Shown here: positions 20,406 through 28,292 of the stretch, piece after piece
Layout of the letters: every line of letters starts with the position of its first letter
Position numbering within the stretch: position 1 is the stretch's first letter
Assembly: GCF_014892515.1 (NCBI RefSeq)
Contig: NZ_JADBGR010000096.1
Coordinates: 95,684 to 159,683, forward strand
Length of the DNA: 64,000 nucleotides
Reading direction: 5' to 3'
DNA from: Myceligenerans pegani
GTDB taxonomy: Bacteria; Actinomycetota; Actinomycetes; Actinomycetales; Cellulomonadaceae
Made by a program: the position numbers and the translations under genes
Notes under the pieces: generated by a model
The model's input: only the letters and a program-made list of their open reading frames with translations
Told to the model about the DNA's origin: nothing
The model's database searches: none

Positions 20406-21080
20406 TCAATCGATCGGCAGCTCCAGGAGCCCCTCGACCGTCTCGACCAGGTCGTGTCCGACGACGTCCGGGGCCGCGAAGACGTCCGGGAACCGGTCGT
20501 CGAGGCGGGCCACCCAACCCGTGGCGAGTCCGGCCCGGTGGGCGCCGTGAACGTCCCAGGCGTGCGCCGCGACCAGGGCGAGCCGCCCCGGCTCGACTCC
20601 CGTGGCGCGTACCGCGTGGCGGTAGATCTCCGGGGCGGGCTTCCACCGCCGCACGTCGTCGACCGAGAGGACCTGCTCGATGTCGTCGTCGACACCGCCA
20701 CGGCGCAGGAGCCGGATGGTGTTCTCCGCCGACCCGTTCGTCAGGGTCACCAGCCGGACGCCGGCGTCTCGCGCGAGGCGGACCGCGGGCAGGACGTCGG
20801 GGTGGGGATCGAGCTCGGCGAACCCCGCGAGGACGGCACCGGCCGCGTCGTCGTCCAGCGCGGACCCCGTGGCCGACCGCAGGGCGCCGGCCGCGACGTC
20901 GCCGAACGGGCGGTAGCCGCCGCCGGCCGCGAGGGCGAAGCCGTCCCGCAGCAGGCGCGAGAAGAACAGCTCCAGCACGTGGCCGGGCTGCCCGGCGTCG
21001 ATCAGCCGCCGGCGGATCGGCTCGAGCGGGAACATCGTCTCGATGACGTCGAACGCGATGACCCGGGGACGTCTCGCCAT
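20406..21080 (-). CDS. HAD hydrolase, (S)-2-haloacid dehalogenase-like
   Basis: The product is 224 residues. Motif I is VIAFDVIETMFPLEP, like the FDVxETL of type II haloacid dehalogenases. Motif II is VTLTNGSAENT, motif III lies around RWKPAPEIY and motif IV around ALVAAHAWDVHGAHRAGL, again dehalogenase-like. It could equally be a phosphatase. It is convergent with the L,D-transpeptidase and divergent from the GH20 fusion gene. There is no operon partner. Confidence 0.85.
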   Translation of the reverse strand: MARRPRVIAFDVIETMFPLEPIRRRLIDAGQPGHVLELFFSRLLRDGFALAAGGGYRPFGDVAAGALRSATGSALDDDAAGAVLAGFAELDPHPDVLPAVRLARDAGVRLVTLTNGSAENTIRLLRRGGVDDDIEQVLSVDDVRRWKPAPEIYRHAVRATGVEPGRLALVAAHAWDVHGAHRAGLATGWVARLDDRFPDVFAAPDVVGHDLVETVEGLLELPID

Positions 21081-21233
21081 GCCACGATCCTTCCGCCGCG
21101 GTGCCCGCCGGGCAAGCGCGAGGGCCGCCGGCAGCGCCGCAGATCGGACACCGAACGCCTACCAGGTCAGGCGTGTTCGTGCGCGGGCACGGCCCGGATC
21201 GCGTCGAGCGAGTCGGCGCTAGGGTTGCACTCC

Positions 21234-24200
21234 GTGACCGATGTTCGTCCCGGGCTCGTGCCCGCACCCGTGTCGCTGGAGACCGGGAGCGGTACCGTCA
21301 CGCTCGGCGACGGCGCGCGGGTCGCCGCGGACGCGGTCCTCCGGCCCGCCGCGCGATGGTGGCGAGGGGTCACGGAGGCGGCGTTCGGGATCGAACTCGT
21401 GCCCGACGACGGCGCCGCGGGCGAGCCGGAGGTGCGCTTCGCTCATGCCCGGGATGTGCCGCCGGGAGGCTACCGGCTGAGGATCGTCGCCGTCGCCGAG
21501 CCGGTCAGGGCTGCCTCGGCCGCTCCGGGCGCGCCGAGCGACTCCGCCGAGCCTCTCGCAGGTGTCGCCGGGCACTCCCGGAGGTCGGGCCGGGTGCGGA
21601 TCGAGGCTGCCGACCTCGATGGCGCGCATGCCGCGACGCAGACGCTGCGGCAGTTGGCCGGACCGGGGGCGTTCCGCCGGGCGCCCGTCCGTCGCGCCGC
21701 CGGAGAACCCGGCCTCCCGGCGCCGTCGGGCACCGTGGAACTCCCGGCCGCCACGGTCACCGACCACCCCCGCTTCGGCTGGCGCGGCGTCCTCCTCGAC
21801 GTCGCGCGACACTTCCTGCCCAAGCACGACGTGCTGCGGTTCGTCGACCTCGCCGCGATGCACAAGCTCAACGTGCTCCAGCTCCACCTCACCGACGACC
21901 AGGGCTGGCGGTTCGAGGTGCGCCGCTACCCCGAGCTGACGCAGGCCGGGTCGTGGCGCGCCGAGTCCACCGTGGGTACGTGGCGCACCGGGGCCGGTGA
22001 CGGCACTCCGCACGGCGGCTTCTACACGCAGGACGACCTGCGCGAGATCGTGGGCTACGCGCGCGAGCGCGGGGTCACCGTCGTCCCCGAGATCGACGTG
22101 CCCGGGCACGTCGAGGCCGCGGCTGCCGCCTACCCGTTCCTCGGGACCCGCAAGGACCGGCGCGGAGCCCGCACCACCTGGGGCATCAGCGAGGACGTGC
22201 TCGACCCGTCCGACGAGTCGCTGTCGTTCTTCCGGCACGTGCTGGACGAGGTCGCCGAGGTCTTCGACGCGCCGTGGATCCATCTCGGCGGCGACGAGGT
22301 CCCGACCGACCGCTGGGAACGCTCACCGGCGGTCCGCGACCGGGCCGCCGCGCTCGGCCTCACGCGGCCGGATGGCGTGCCCGATGTCGCGCGCCTGCAC
22401 GGCTGGTTCGTCGCACGGCTGGCCGATCACGTGCGGTCCCTCGGGCGGCGGCCGATCGCCTGGGACGAGGCGTTCGGTCCCGATCTGCCGCGCGACGTCG
22501 TGGTCATGGCCTGGCGGTCGAGCAGCCCGGGCGTCGCGTCGCGCGCGGCCGCGGCCGGGCACGACGTCGTCGTCGCGCCCGAGGCCGCGTGGTACCTGGA
22601 CCATCGCGGCGGCGATCACCCCGGTGAGCCGGTCCCGGTCGGCTTCCTGCGCGCGGTCGAGGACGTCCTGGCATACGAGCCGTGCGCCTTCGTCCCCGCT
22701 CCGCCGGGCACGACGAGAACGTTGTTGCAGAGTTCCGGGCCAACGCCGGTGTCGTGCTCGACCGCAGGCCGGGCGCCGCACGACCGGCTGCTCGGCGGGC
22801 AGGCCCAGGTGTGGACCGAGCACCTGGACTCCGCGCGCCGCGTCGACTACGCCGCGTTCCCGCGGCTCGCGGCGATCGCCGAGGTGCTCTGGTCACCGGC
22901 GGCCGACCGCGCGCCCGGGACGCCGTCGTCGGCCGAGTTCCTCGATCGGCTGGCCGGGCACCACCTGCCGCGGCTCGACGCCTACGGCGTCGAGTACCGG
23001 CCGCTCGACGGCCCGCACCCCTGGCAGCGGCGGCCGGGCGTGCGGGGCGCGCCCCGGGACCTGGCCCGGGAGATGGCGGAGGCACGCGAGGCCGAGACCA
23101 GGCTGCACGGCGCGGAGGCGGGGGCGCTCGCGGAGATCGTGGTGCACCCGCGAGGGGCGGCAGGTCCGGACCTGCCGACCGCGTCAGGTACGACGACGGC
23201 GGACGGCGTGGCGTCGGGGCGCGCGGCGGCACGCTCGTTTCGGACCGGTCCCGCCACGCGCGCGGGGGAGGTCGCCGTCGTCCGCGGCGCGCGGCTGCCG
23301 CTGCCGGACGGGTCGCTGTCCGAGCCCGTCGACCTCCACCTCGCCGACGGGCGGGTCGGGCTGGTGACGCAGGCCGGCGCCGCGCCGGGTAGCGCGGCCT
23401 CCGGTAGCCAGGCGCCCCGCGACGGTCGTGTGCTCGACGCCGGCGGCCGGGTCGCCCTGCCCGGCCTGATCGACGCGCACTCGCACGCCGAAGGAGTCGT
23501 GTTCGACCCCGACGCCCAGCACGCGCTCCTGCGGCAGGGCGTCACGACGGTGGTGACCGGGCAGGACGGCGTCTCGTACGCCCCCGGCGACGGGACCTGG
23601 CCCGCCGGGTACTTCGCGGCGATCCTCGGCGAGCACCCCGCCTACCACGGCCCCCGCGTCCGCGACCTCCTGGCCTGCTACGACGGCACCGTCCCGGTGA
23701 ACGTCGCCTACCTCGCCCCGCACGGCACGATCCGGCACGAGGTGCTCGGCGACAACCCGAAGCGCGCCACCAAGAAGGACCTCGCGCGCATGCGCGCGCT
23801 CCTGCGCCAGGCGCTGGACGACGGCGCCTGCGGGCTCTCCACCGGCCTCGAGTACGTTCCCGGCGGGTACGCCGACGAGCGGGAACTGGTGTCGGTCGCC
23901 GAGGTCGTCGCGAAGCGCGGGCTGCCGCACGTCAGCCACATGCGCGGGTACGAGGACAAGGCCGGCGACGGATTCGCGGAACTGGTGCGGATCGCGCGGG
24001 CGTCCGGGGCCGCCACCCACGTGTCGCACTACCACGGGCCCGCGGCCGAACTCGCGGGCTACGTCGACGAGGCACGGACCGAGGGTCTCGACGTCACCTT
24101 CGACTCCTACCCCTACCTGCGGGGATGCTCGATCCTCTCGATGGTGTCGCTGCCGTCCTGGCTGCCGCTCGCGGACCCCGAGGCCACGGTGACCGCCCTG

Positions 24201-24845
24201 CGGGACCCGGCGGTGGTCGCGCGGCTGCGGCGCGAGCACTTCGCCGGGCTGGCCGAGCTCTGGCCGCGGATCACGTTCGCGTCGGTCCCCGAGCACGGGC
24301 ACCGCAACCTCACCTGGGCGGAGGGGCGCACGCTGCCCGACGTCGCCGGGCTCCTGGGCCTCGACCCCGCCGGCGCCGTGATCGAGATCCTCGTCGCGAC
24401 CGGCCTGCGTGCCACGTGCGTGTTCGCGCAGCCGCCCACGAACTCCGCGGAGTCGGTGCGGGCGCTCGCGAACCATGCGGCGCACCTGGGTGGGTCCGAC
24501 GCGATCTACCTGGGCGGACGCCCGCATCCGCGCGGCTGGGGCGCGTTCGCGCGGATGCTCGCCGAGCGCGTGCGGTCGGGCGACTGGTCGTGGCACGACG
24601 CCGCGGAACACCTGTCCGGCCGCGCGGCCCGCCGGTTCGGCTTCGCCGGGCGCGGCACGCTCGCCGCCGGTTCCGTGGCCGATGTCGTCCTCGTCGACCC
24701 CGACACGCTTCGCGACCGCGCCACCTACGACCTGCCGCGCGTGGTCGCGTCGGGCATCGACGACGTCCTGGTCCGCGGCGTCCCGGTGCTCTCGGACGGC
24801 CACCTGACGGCAGCGACCCCGGGCCGCCCGGTACGGCCCGGGTGA
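21234..24845 (+). CDS. GH20 beta-N-acetylhexosaminidase fused to D-aminoacylase-type amidohydrolase
   Basis: One uninterrupted frame of 1203 residues starts at a GTG. Residues 1-170 are a GH20 N-terminal (HEX-like) domain. Residues about 170-600 are the GH20 barrel: GWRGVLLDVARHFLP, HLTDDQGWRFE and the catalytic Asp-Glu pair in HLGGDEVPTDRW (Asp354, Glu355). A linker of about 80 residues leads at about 682 to an amidohydrolase of the D-aminoacylase family: LPGLIDAHSHAEG (His749, His751), GLSTGLEYVPG, HVSHMRGYEDK and ATHVSHYHGP. No signal peptide is visible, so it should act inside the cell on imported material. Both halves look catalytically intact. The fusion would release GlcNAc and an acylated D-amino acid or similar amide from one substrate. 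In-frame ORFs upstream back to 20388 are antisense to the HAD gene and were not used. Confidence 0.82.
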   Translation: MTDVRPGLVPAPVSLETGSGTVTLGDGARVAADAVLRPAARWWRGVTEAAFGIELVPDDGAAGEPEVRFAHARDVPPGGYRLRIVAVAEPVRAASAAPGAPSDSAEPLAGVAGHSRRSGRVRIEAADLDGAHAATQTLRQLAGPGAFRRAPVRRAAGEPGLPAPSGTVELPAATVTDHPRFGWRGVLLDVARHFLPKHDVLRFVDLAAMHKLNVLQLHLTDDQGWRFEVRRYPELTQAGSWRAESTVGTWRTGAGDGTPHGGFYTQDDLREIVGYARERGVTVVPEIDVPGHVEAAAAAYPFLGTRKDRRGARTTWGISEDVLDPSDESLSFFRHVLDEVAEVFDAPWIHLGGDEVPTDRWERSPAVRDRAAALGLTRPDGVPDVARLHGWFVARLADHVRSLGRRPIAWDEAFGPDLPRDVVVMAWRSSSPGVASRAAAAGHDVVVAPEAAWYLDHRGGDHPGEPVPVGFLRAVEDVLAYEPCAFVPAPPGTTRTLLQSSGPTPVSCSTAGRAPHDRLLGGQAQVWTEHLDSARRVDYAAFPRLAAIAEVLWSPAADRAPGTPSSAEFLDRLAGHHLPRLDAYGVEYRPLDGPHPWQRRPGVRGAPRDLAREMAEAREAETRLHGAEAGALAEIVVHPRGAAGPDLPTASGTTTADGVASGRAAARSFRTGPATRAGEVAVVRGARLPLPDGSLSEPVDLHLADGRVGLVTQAGAAPGSAASGSQAPRDGRVLDAGGRVALPGLIDAHSHAEGVVFDPDAQHALLRQGVTTVVTGQDGVSYAPGDGTWPAGYFAAILGEHPAYHGPRVRDLLACYDGTVPVNVAYLAPHGTIRHEVLGDNPKRATKKDLARMRALLRQALDDGACGLSTGLEYVPGGYADERELVSVAEVVAKRGLPHVSHMRGYEDKAGDGFAELVRIARASGAATHVSHYHGPAAELAGYVDEARTEGLDVTFDSYPYLRGCSILSMVSLPSWLPLADPEATVTALRDPAVVARLRREHFAGLAELWPRITFASVPEHGHRNLTWAEGRTLPDVAGLLGLDPAGAVIEILVATGLRATCVFAQPPTNSAESVRALANHAAHLGGSDAIYLGGRPHPRGWGAFARMLAERVRSGDWSWHDAAEHLSGRAARRFGFAGRGTLAAGSVADVVLVDPDTLRDRATYDLPRVVASGIDDVLVRGVPVLSDGHLTAATPGRPVRPG

Positions 24846-24926
24846 TCGGGCACAGTACTTCTCGGGCGGCGACCTGACGCGAGCGCCCCCGGGGCGTCCG
24901 GTGCGGCGTGGTTGATCCGGCACAAT
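24791..24926 (+). repeat. Degenerate tandem duplication of the aminoacylase 3' end
   Basis: Segments 24791-24856 and 24861-24926 align without gaps over 66 bases with 13 mismatches (about 80 percent identity, 70-base period). The first encodes the last residues and stop of the D-aminoacylase (LTAATPGRPVRPG); the second would encode a matching tail (LTRAPPGRPVRRG plus stop) but has no gene attached. It looks like the scar of a gene duplication or a recombination that replaced the aminoacylase. It ends just before the GTG of the next gene. Confidence 0.8.
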
Positions 24927-24932
24927 CTCCCC

Positions 24933-26138
24933 GTGCGCATCGACGACTTCTCGCTGTCCTGGCCCTTGCTCACCGTCGACCGGGCGGCCCTCGAGCACAA
25001 CATCGCCTGCGTGGCCGACGTGTTCTCGGAGGCGGGCGTGGAGTTCGCGCCCCACGTCAAGACGCACATGTCCACCGGGATCTACCGGCGTCAGGCGGCG
25101 GCCGGGACCTGGGGCGCCACGGTGGCGACCCCCGCTCAGCTCCGGGAGGTCGTGTGGTGGGGCAAGGTGGGCCTGCGCGCCCGAGTGCTGCTGGCGAACG
25201 AACTCACCGACCCGCGCGAGGCCCGGTGGCTGCGCGCCGCGCTGGACGCGGGCGACGTCGAGGAGGTCTGGGTCTACGTCGACTCGCCGGACGGCGTGGC
25301 GCTCCTGGACGCGGCGTTCGCCGAGGCCGTGTTCCCCGAGCGGCTCGGCGTGCTCGTCGAGGTCGGCGTCCAGGGCGGCCGCAGCGGGGTGCGCTCGATC
25401 GCGCAGGTCGCGGCGCTGGCCCGGGAGGTGACTCGCGCGGGGCTGCGGCTCGTCGGCGTCGCCGGGTACGAGGGCCCCGTGGCGGGCGGGACGAGCGACG
25501 CCGAGCTCGAGGCGGTGGCCGGCTGGTGCGCGGACCTGCGCGCGGCGGGCGCCCGGGTCGCCGGGCTCGTGCCCGGCGAGGTGGTGCTCAGCGCGGGCGG
25601 CAGCGCGTTCGCCGACGTCGTGCTGCGCGAGCTGACCAGGCCGCTGACCGACCCGGCCGGGGCGGCCGTGGCGACCCGCGTGGTGCTGCGCTCGGGCGCC
25701 TACGTCGCCCACGACCACGGCCACTACCTGCGCGCCGACCCGTGGCGCCGGCTGGGCGCCGGCCCGCTGCGCCCGGCGCTGACGGTGTGGGGCCAGGTGC
25801 TGTCGATGCCGGAACCCGGACTGGTCATCTGCTCGGTGGGGCGTCGCGACGCGTCGTCGGACATCGACCTGCCGACGCCGCTCACCGTCCGTACCGTGGA
25901 CGACGGCGGTCGTCTCGGCAAGGCACGCGACCTGCCGGAGGGCTGGGGCGAGGTCACCGCGCTCAACGACCAGCACACGTTCGTCCGGGTTGCCCCGGAG
26001 GCGGCGAGGCAGATCCGCCCGGGCGATGTCGTCGGGTTCGGCATCTCCCACCCGTGCACCACGTTCCAGCTCTACCGCACGGCGTACCTGGTCGACGGCG
26101 ACGAGATCGTCGAGCCACTGCAGCTGGCGTTCCACTGA
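24933..26138 (+). CDS. PLP-dependent D-serine deaminase-like / D-threonine aldolase-like enzyme
   Basis: The product is 401 residues, GTG start. It belongs to the alanine racemase-fold enzymes: the PLP lysine is Lys43 in PHVKTHMS, and the metal site typical of D-serine dehydratase/D-threonine aldolase appears as SHPCTTF (His373, Cys375) near the C-terminus with DQHTFV before it. It should convert a D-hydroxy-amino acid, for example to an enamine and then a keto acid plus ammonia. It follows the D-aminoacylase fusion and, without the inserted tnpB, would be followed by ridA, whose enzyme clears enamine/imine products. The substrate is inferred from this context. Confidence 0.84.
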   Translation: MRIDDFSLSWPLLTVDRAALEHNIACVADVFSEAGVEFAPHVKTHMSTGIYRRQAAAGTWGATVATPAQLREVVWWGKVGLRARVLLANELTDPREARWLRAALDAGDVEEVWVYVDSPDGVALLDAAFAEAVFPERLGVLVEVGVQGGRSGVRSIAQVAALAREVTRAGLRLVGVAGYEGPVAGGTSDAELEAVAGWCADLRAAGARVAGLVPGEVVLSAGGSAFADVVLRELTRPLTDPAGAAVATRVVLRSGAYVAHDHGHYLRADPWRRLGAGPLRPALTVWGQVLSMPEPGLVICSVGRRDASSDIDLPTPLTVRTVDDGGRLGKARDLPEGWGEVTALNDQHTFVRVAPEAARQIRPGDVVGFGISHPCTTFQLYRTAYLVDGDEIVEPLQLAFH

Positions 26139-26148
26139 CAACATGTCT

Positions 26149-26287
26149 GGGAACTCCGTGTAGGGTTCCCGGGCACCGCCCTTCTCGGGCGTCCGGCAGT
26201 TCAGGCCGCGGGTGCGGTCAGGCTGCCGGTTCCCACGTCATCCAGGCTCGTTTCACCCGCACCAGGGTGTGGGTCAGTGCGTTCCTG
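26149..26287 (-). ncRNA. Probable omega RNA / right end of the TnpB element
   Basis: On the minus strand, directly after the tnpB stop, the sequence contains several stem-loops: CGCCC/GGGCG at 26177-26191 and, nearest the border, GGGAAC/GTTCCC at 26149-26170. In IS605-type elements the guide RNA begins inside the end of tnpB and runs through hairpins at the right end into the flanking DNA. If so, the guide here would come from about 26130-26148, the last codons and stop of the upstream enzyme gene. No expression evidence exists and the exact end is not fixed. Confidence 0.45.
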
Positions 26288-27637
26288 TCAGTGGGCATTG
26301 GTGACGGGGCCGGCTGTTTGACGGTCCCCGGCGGCCCGGACCCCACCACCGGTGTTGTGGGCCCAGGCGGCGAGATTCACCGCAGCATTCAGATCACGAT
26401 CGATCGCGTGCCCGCAGGCGTCGCAGACGAATTCCCGCTCGGCGAGCGTGAGTGACTGCTTCACGGTGTGGCAGGCGGAGCACGTCTTGGACGACGGGAA
26501 CCAGCGATTCGCTATCGCAACCTGTCCGCCACGCCAGGCCTGCTTGTACCCGACCTGGCGGGCGAGCTCGCCCCATGCGGCGTCCGAGATCGCGCGCGAC
26601 AGCCTGCGGTTCTTGATCATGCCTGCGATGTTCAGGTCCTCCAGGACCAGCCGGTCGTGGTTATTGACCAGCCGATTGGAGACCTGATGCAGCGCATACT
26701 GCCTGCGGTTGCGGATGCGTTGGTGTTCCCGCGCCAGGCGGGTACGGGCCTTCTTCTGGTTGCTGGATCCCTTCTTCTTCCTGGATACCGCACGCGACAG
26801 CAGCCGGATCCGCGGCAACCCGTTGGCCAGCGTCTTGGCGGGCTTGACCCGCAGCGTCACGACACCGTCAGAGGTGGCGGCCACGACGGCATCCTTCAGT
26901 CCGCGGTCGACTCCCACCCAACCGGAGTCATCGTCATCGGTGCGCGGCCGGTGTCGAGTCTCGGGGTGGAAGTCGGCGGCCTCGACCGTGACAGAGATCC
27001 ACCACCGGCCCCGCACACCGCGCGAGACTGTCGCGTACAGGATGCGGGCGCGCTGCTTGGCGATCATCCGCCGCAATCGGCGCGTGTCCTCCCGCACGCG
27101 GATCGTGCCGAGCTTCGGCAACGACACCGACCTGGGTGAGCTGTCACCTACGCGGATCGATGAGCGACCCGTCCGAGAGCGCTGGTTACGGATCCGGAAC
27201 GACCCGGACGTGGCGTTCTTCTTCTTGAACCTCGGGTGTCCTACTCGCCGCCCGATACGCTTGCCCGCACGAGAGGCCGTCCACGCCTTCAACGCCCGAC
27301 CCAGATCGACCGCCGCCTCCTCGAACACCAGCGAGCACACCTGCCCCCGCCACGCCAGCCCGGTCACCTCCACCTGGGTACCACCTCGGGAGTCGACGAC
27401 GAACCGGCGCCCTGCCGCCTCCGACCGTTTCCACCTATTGAACGTGTTGATCAGGCTGAAGCCCGACCACGGCACACTGCCAAGACCATCGGCGTGGTGC
27501 CGGCGACGTCGGGCTGCCAGGTGCAGTTCCAGGCACGTGTTGAACGCGAACCTGGCCGCACCCACATGCCGGGCAAGCGCCACCTGCTGCTCGACCGTCG
27601 GATCGAGGGACCACCGGAACGCCACATGCCTAGCCAT
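26288..27637 (-). CDS. tnpB: TnpB-type RNA-guided nuclease, IS200/IS605-like, no TnpA
   Basis: This 449-residue protein starts at MARHVAF (27637); the open frame upstream of this is not conserved-looking. The RuvC catalytic residues are all present: WVGVDRG (Asp244), VLEDLN (Glu333) and DRDLNAA (Asp415 or Asp413). The zinc ribbon CSAC..CDAC (Cys386, 389, 405, 408) lies between the last two. The RRVGHPRFKKK and VSLPKLGTIRV segments are typical of the N-terminal domain. No Y1 transposase gene is near, so the element is not self-mobile. It sits opposite in direction to the operon it interrupts, about 10 bases after the deaminase-like gene and about 100 before ridA. Confidence 0.9.
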   Translation of the reverse strand: MARHVAFRWSLDPTVEQQVALARHVGAARFAFNTCLELHLAARRRRHHADGLGSVPWSGFSLINTFNRWKRSEAAGRRFVVDSRGGTQVEVTGLAWRGQVCSLVFEEAAVDLGRALKAWTASRAGKRIGRRVGHPRFKKKNATSGSFRIRNQRSRTGRSSIRVGDSSPRSVSLPKLGTIRVREDTRRLRRMIAKQRARILYATVSRGVRGRWWISVTVEAADFHPETRHRPRTDDDDSGWVGVDRGLKDAVVAATSDGVVTLRVKPAKTLANGLPRIRLLSRAVSRKKKGSSNQKKARTRLAREHQRIRNRRQYALHQVSNRLVNNHDRLVLEDLNIAGMIKNRRLSRAISDAAWGELARQVGYKQAWRGGQVAIANRWFPSSKTCSACHTVKQSLTLAEREFVCDACGHAIDRDLNAAVNLAAWAHNTGGGVRAAGDRQTAGPVTNAH

Positions 27638-27738
27638 GCAAGAACTGTAGTTCGCTGCTCTGCACGGCGCATGCCGAAGCCGCAACCGGCCGAACCGCCA
27701 ACAGGCGAGTTCACAAACACTCTCTGAGAGGAGATCCC

Positions 27739-28140
27739 ATGACCAAGCAGGCGATCCGTACCGACTCCGCCCCCGCACCCGCCGCCAGCTACGGCCAGGG
27801 CGTGCGCAAGGGCCCGTTCGTCCAGGTGAGCGGGCAGGGCCCGGTGGACCCGGCGACGGGGGAGTACCTGTACCCGGGCGACGTCGCCGCCCAGACCACC
27901 CGCACGCTGGAGAACGTGGCCGCGATCGTGGAGGCGTCGGGCGGGACGTTCGACGACGTCGTCATGCTGCGCGTGTACCTCACCTCGCGGGACGACTTCG
28001 CCGCGATGAACGAGGCGTACGCGGCGTTCGTGGCGGAGCACTGCCCGTCGGGCGTGCTACCCGGCCGCACCACCGTCATGGTGGGCCTCCCGCGCGCGGA
28101 GATGCTGGTGGAGATCGACGCCCTGGCGATCACGGACTGA
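27739..28140 (+). CDS. RidA family deaminase
   Basis: The product is 133 residues, of typical length. A good GAGAGGAG site precedes the ATG. Motifs: YGQGVRKGPFVQVSGQGPVD, TRTLENVAAIVEASGG and the conserved RTTVMVGLPR, where the Arg binds the carboxylate of imino/enamino acids. RidA proteins hydrolyse reactive enamines released by PLP enzymes, which fits the D-amino-acid enzyme just before the tnpB insertion. Whether it is still co-transcribed across the insertion is unclear. Confidence 0.9.
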   Translation: MTKQAIRTDSAPAPAASYGQGVRKGPFVQVSGQGPVDPATGEYLYPGDVAAQTTRTLENVAAIVEASGGTFDDVVMLRVYLTSRDDFAAMNEAYAAFVAEHCPSGVLPGRTTVMVGLPRAEMLVEIDALAITD

Positions 28141-28152
28141 GGGCGAGGGGGT

Positions 28153-28189
28153 GAAGTCCGGCCCCGTCCCGCCGTGACGGCTGGACTTC
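28153..28189 (+). terminator. Hairpin after ridA
   Basis: GAAGTCCGGC pairs with GCTGGACTTC (one G-T pair) around a 17-base loop, starting 12 bases after the ridA stop. It could separate ridA from the transporter genes. Confidence 0.5.
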
Positions 28190-28203
28190 GCGCGCTCGAC
28201 CCG

Positions 28204-28222
28204 GTTCAGTAGGGGACCTAAC
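28204..28222 (+). promoter_or_regulatory. Candidate ROK operator upstream of the first binding protein
   Basis: GTTCAGTAGGGGACCTAAC matches the 19-base site at 29660-29678 at 13 of 19 positions, including GTT at the left end and CTAAC at the right end. It lies 70 bases before the ATG of the solute-binding protein gene. Confidence 0.45.
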
Positions 28223-28292
28223 TTACGGGTCGGCGCACAGGGGAGCCGACGCCGGCCGCCGTGGCGCGGCCGGCCCGTCGGGAGGTCCCCAC

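Noticed and set aside
23184..26144. A 986-codon minus-strand open frame over the aminoacylase and deaminase-like genes
   Set aside because: Antisense shadow; the sense strand encodes recognised catalytic motifs throughout.
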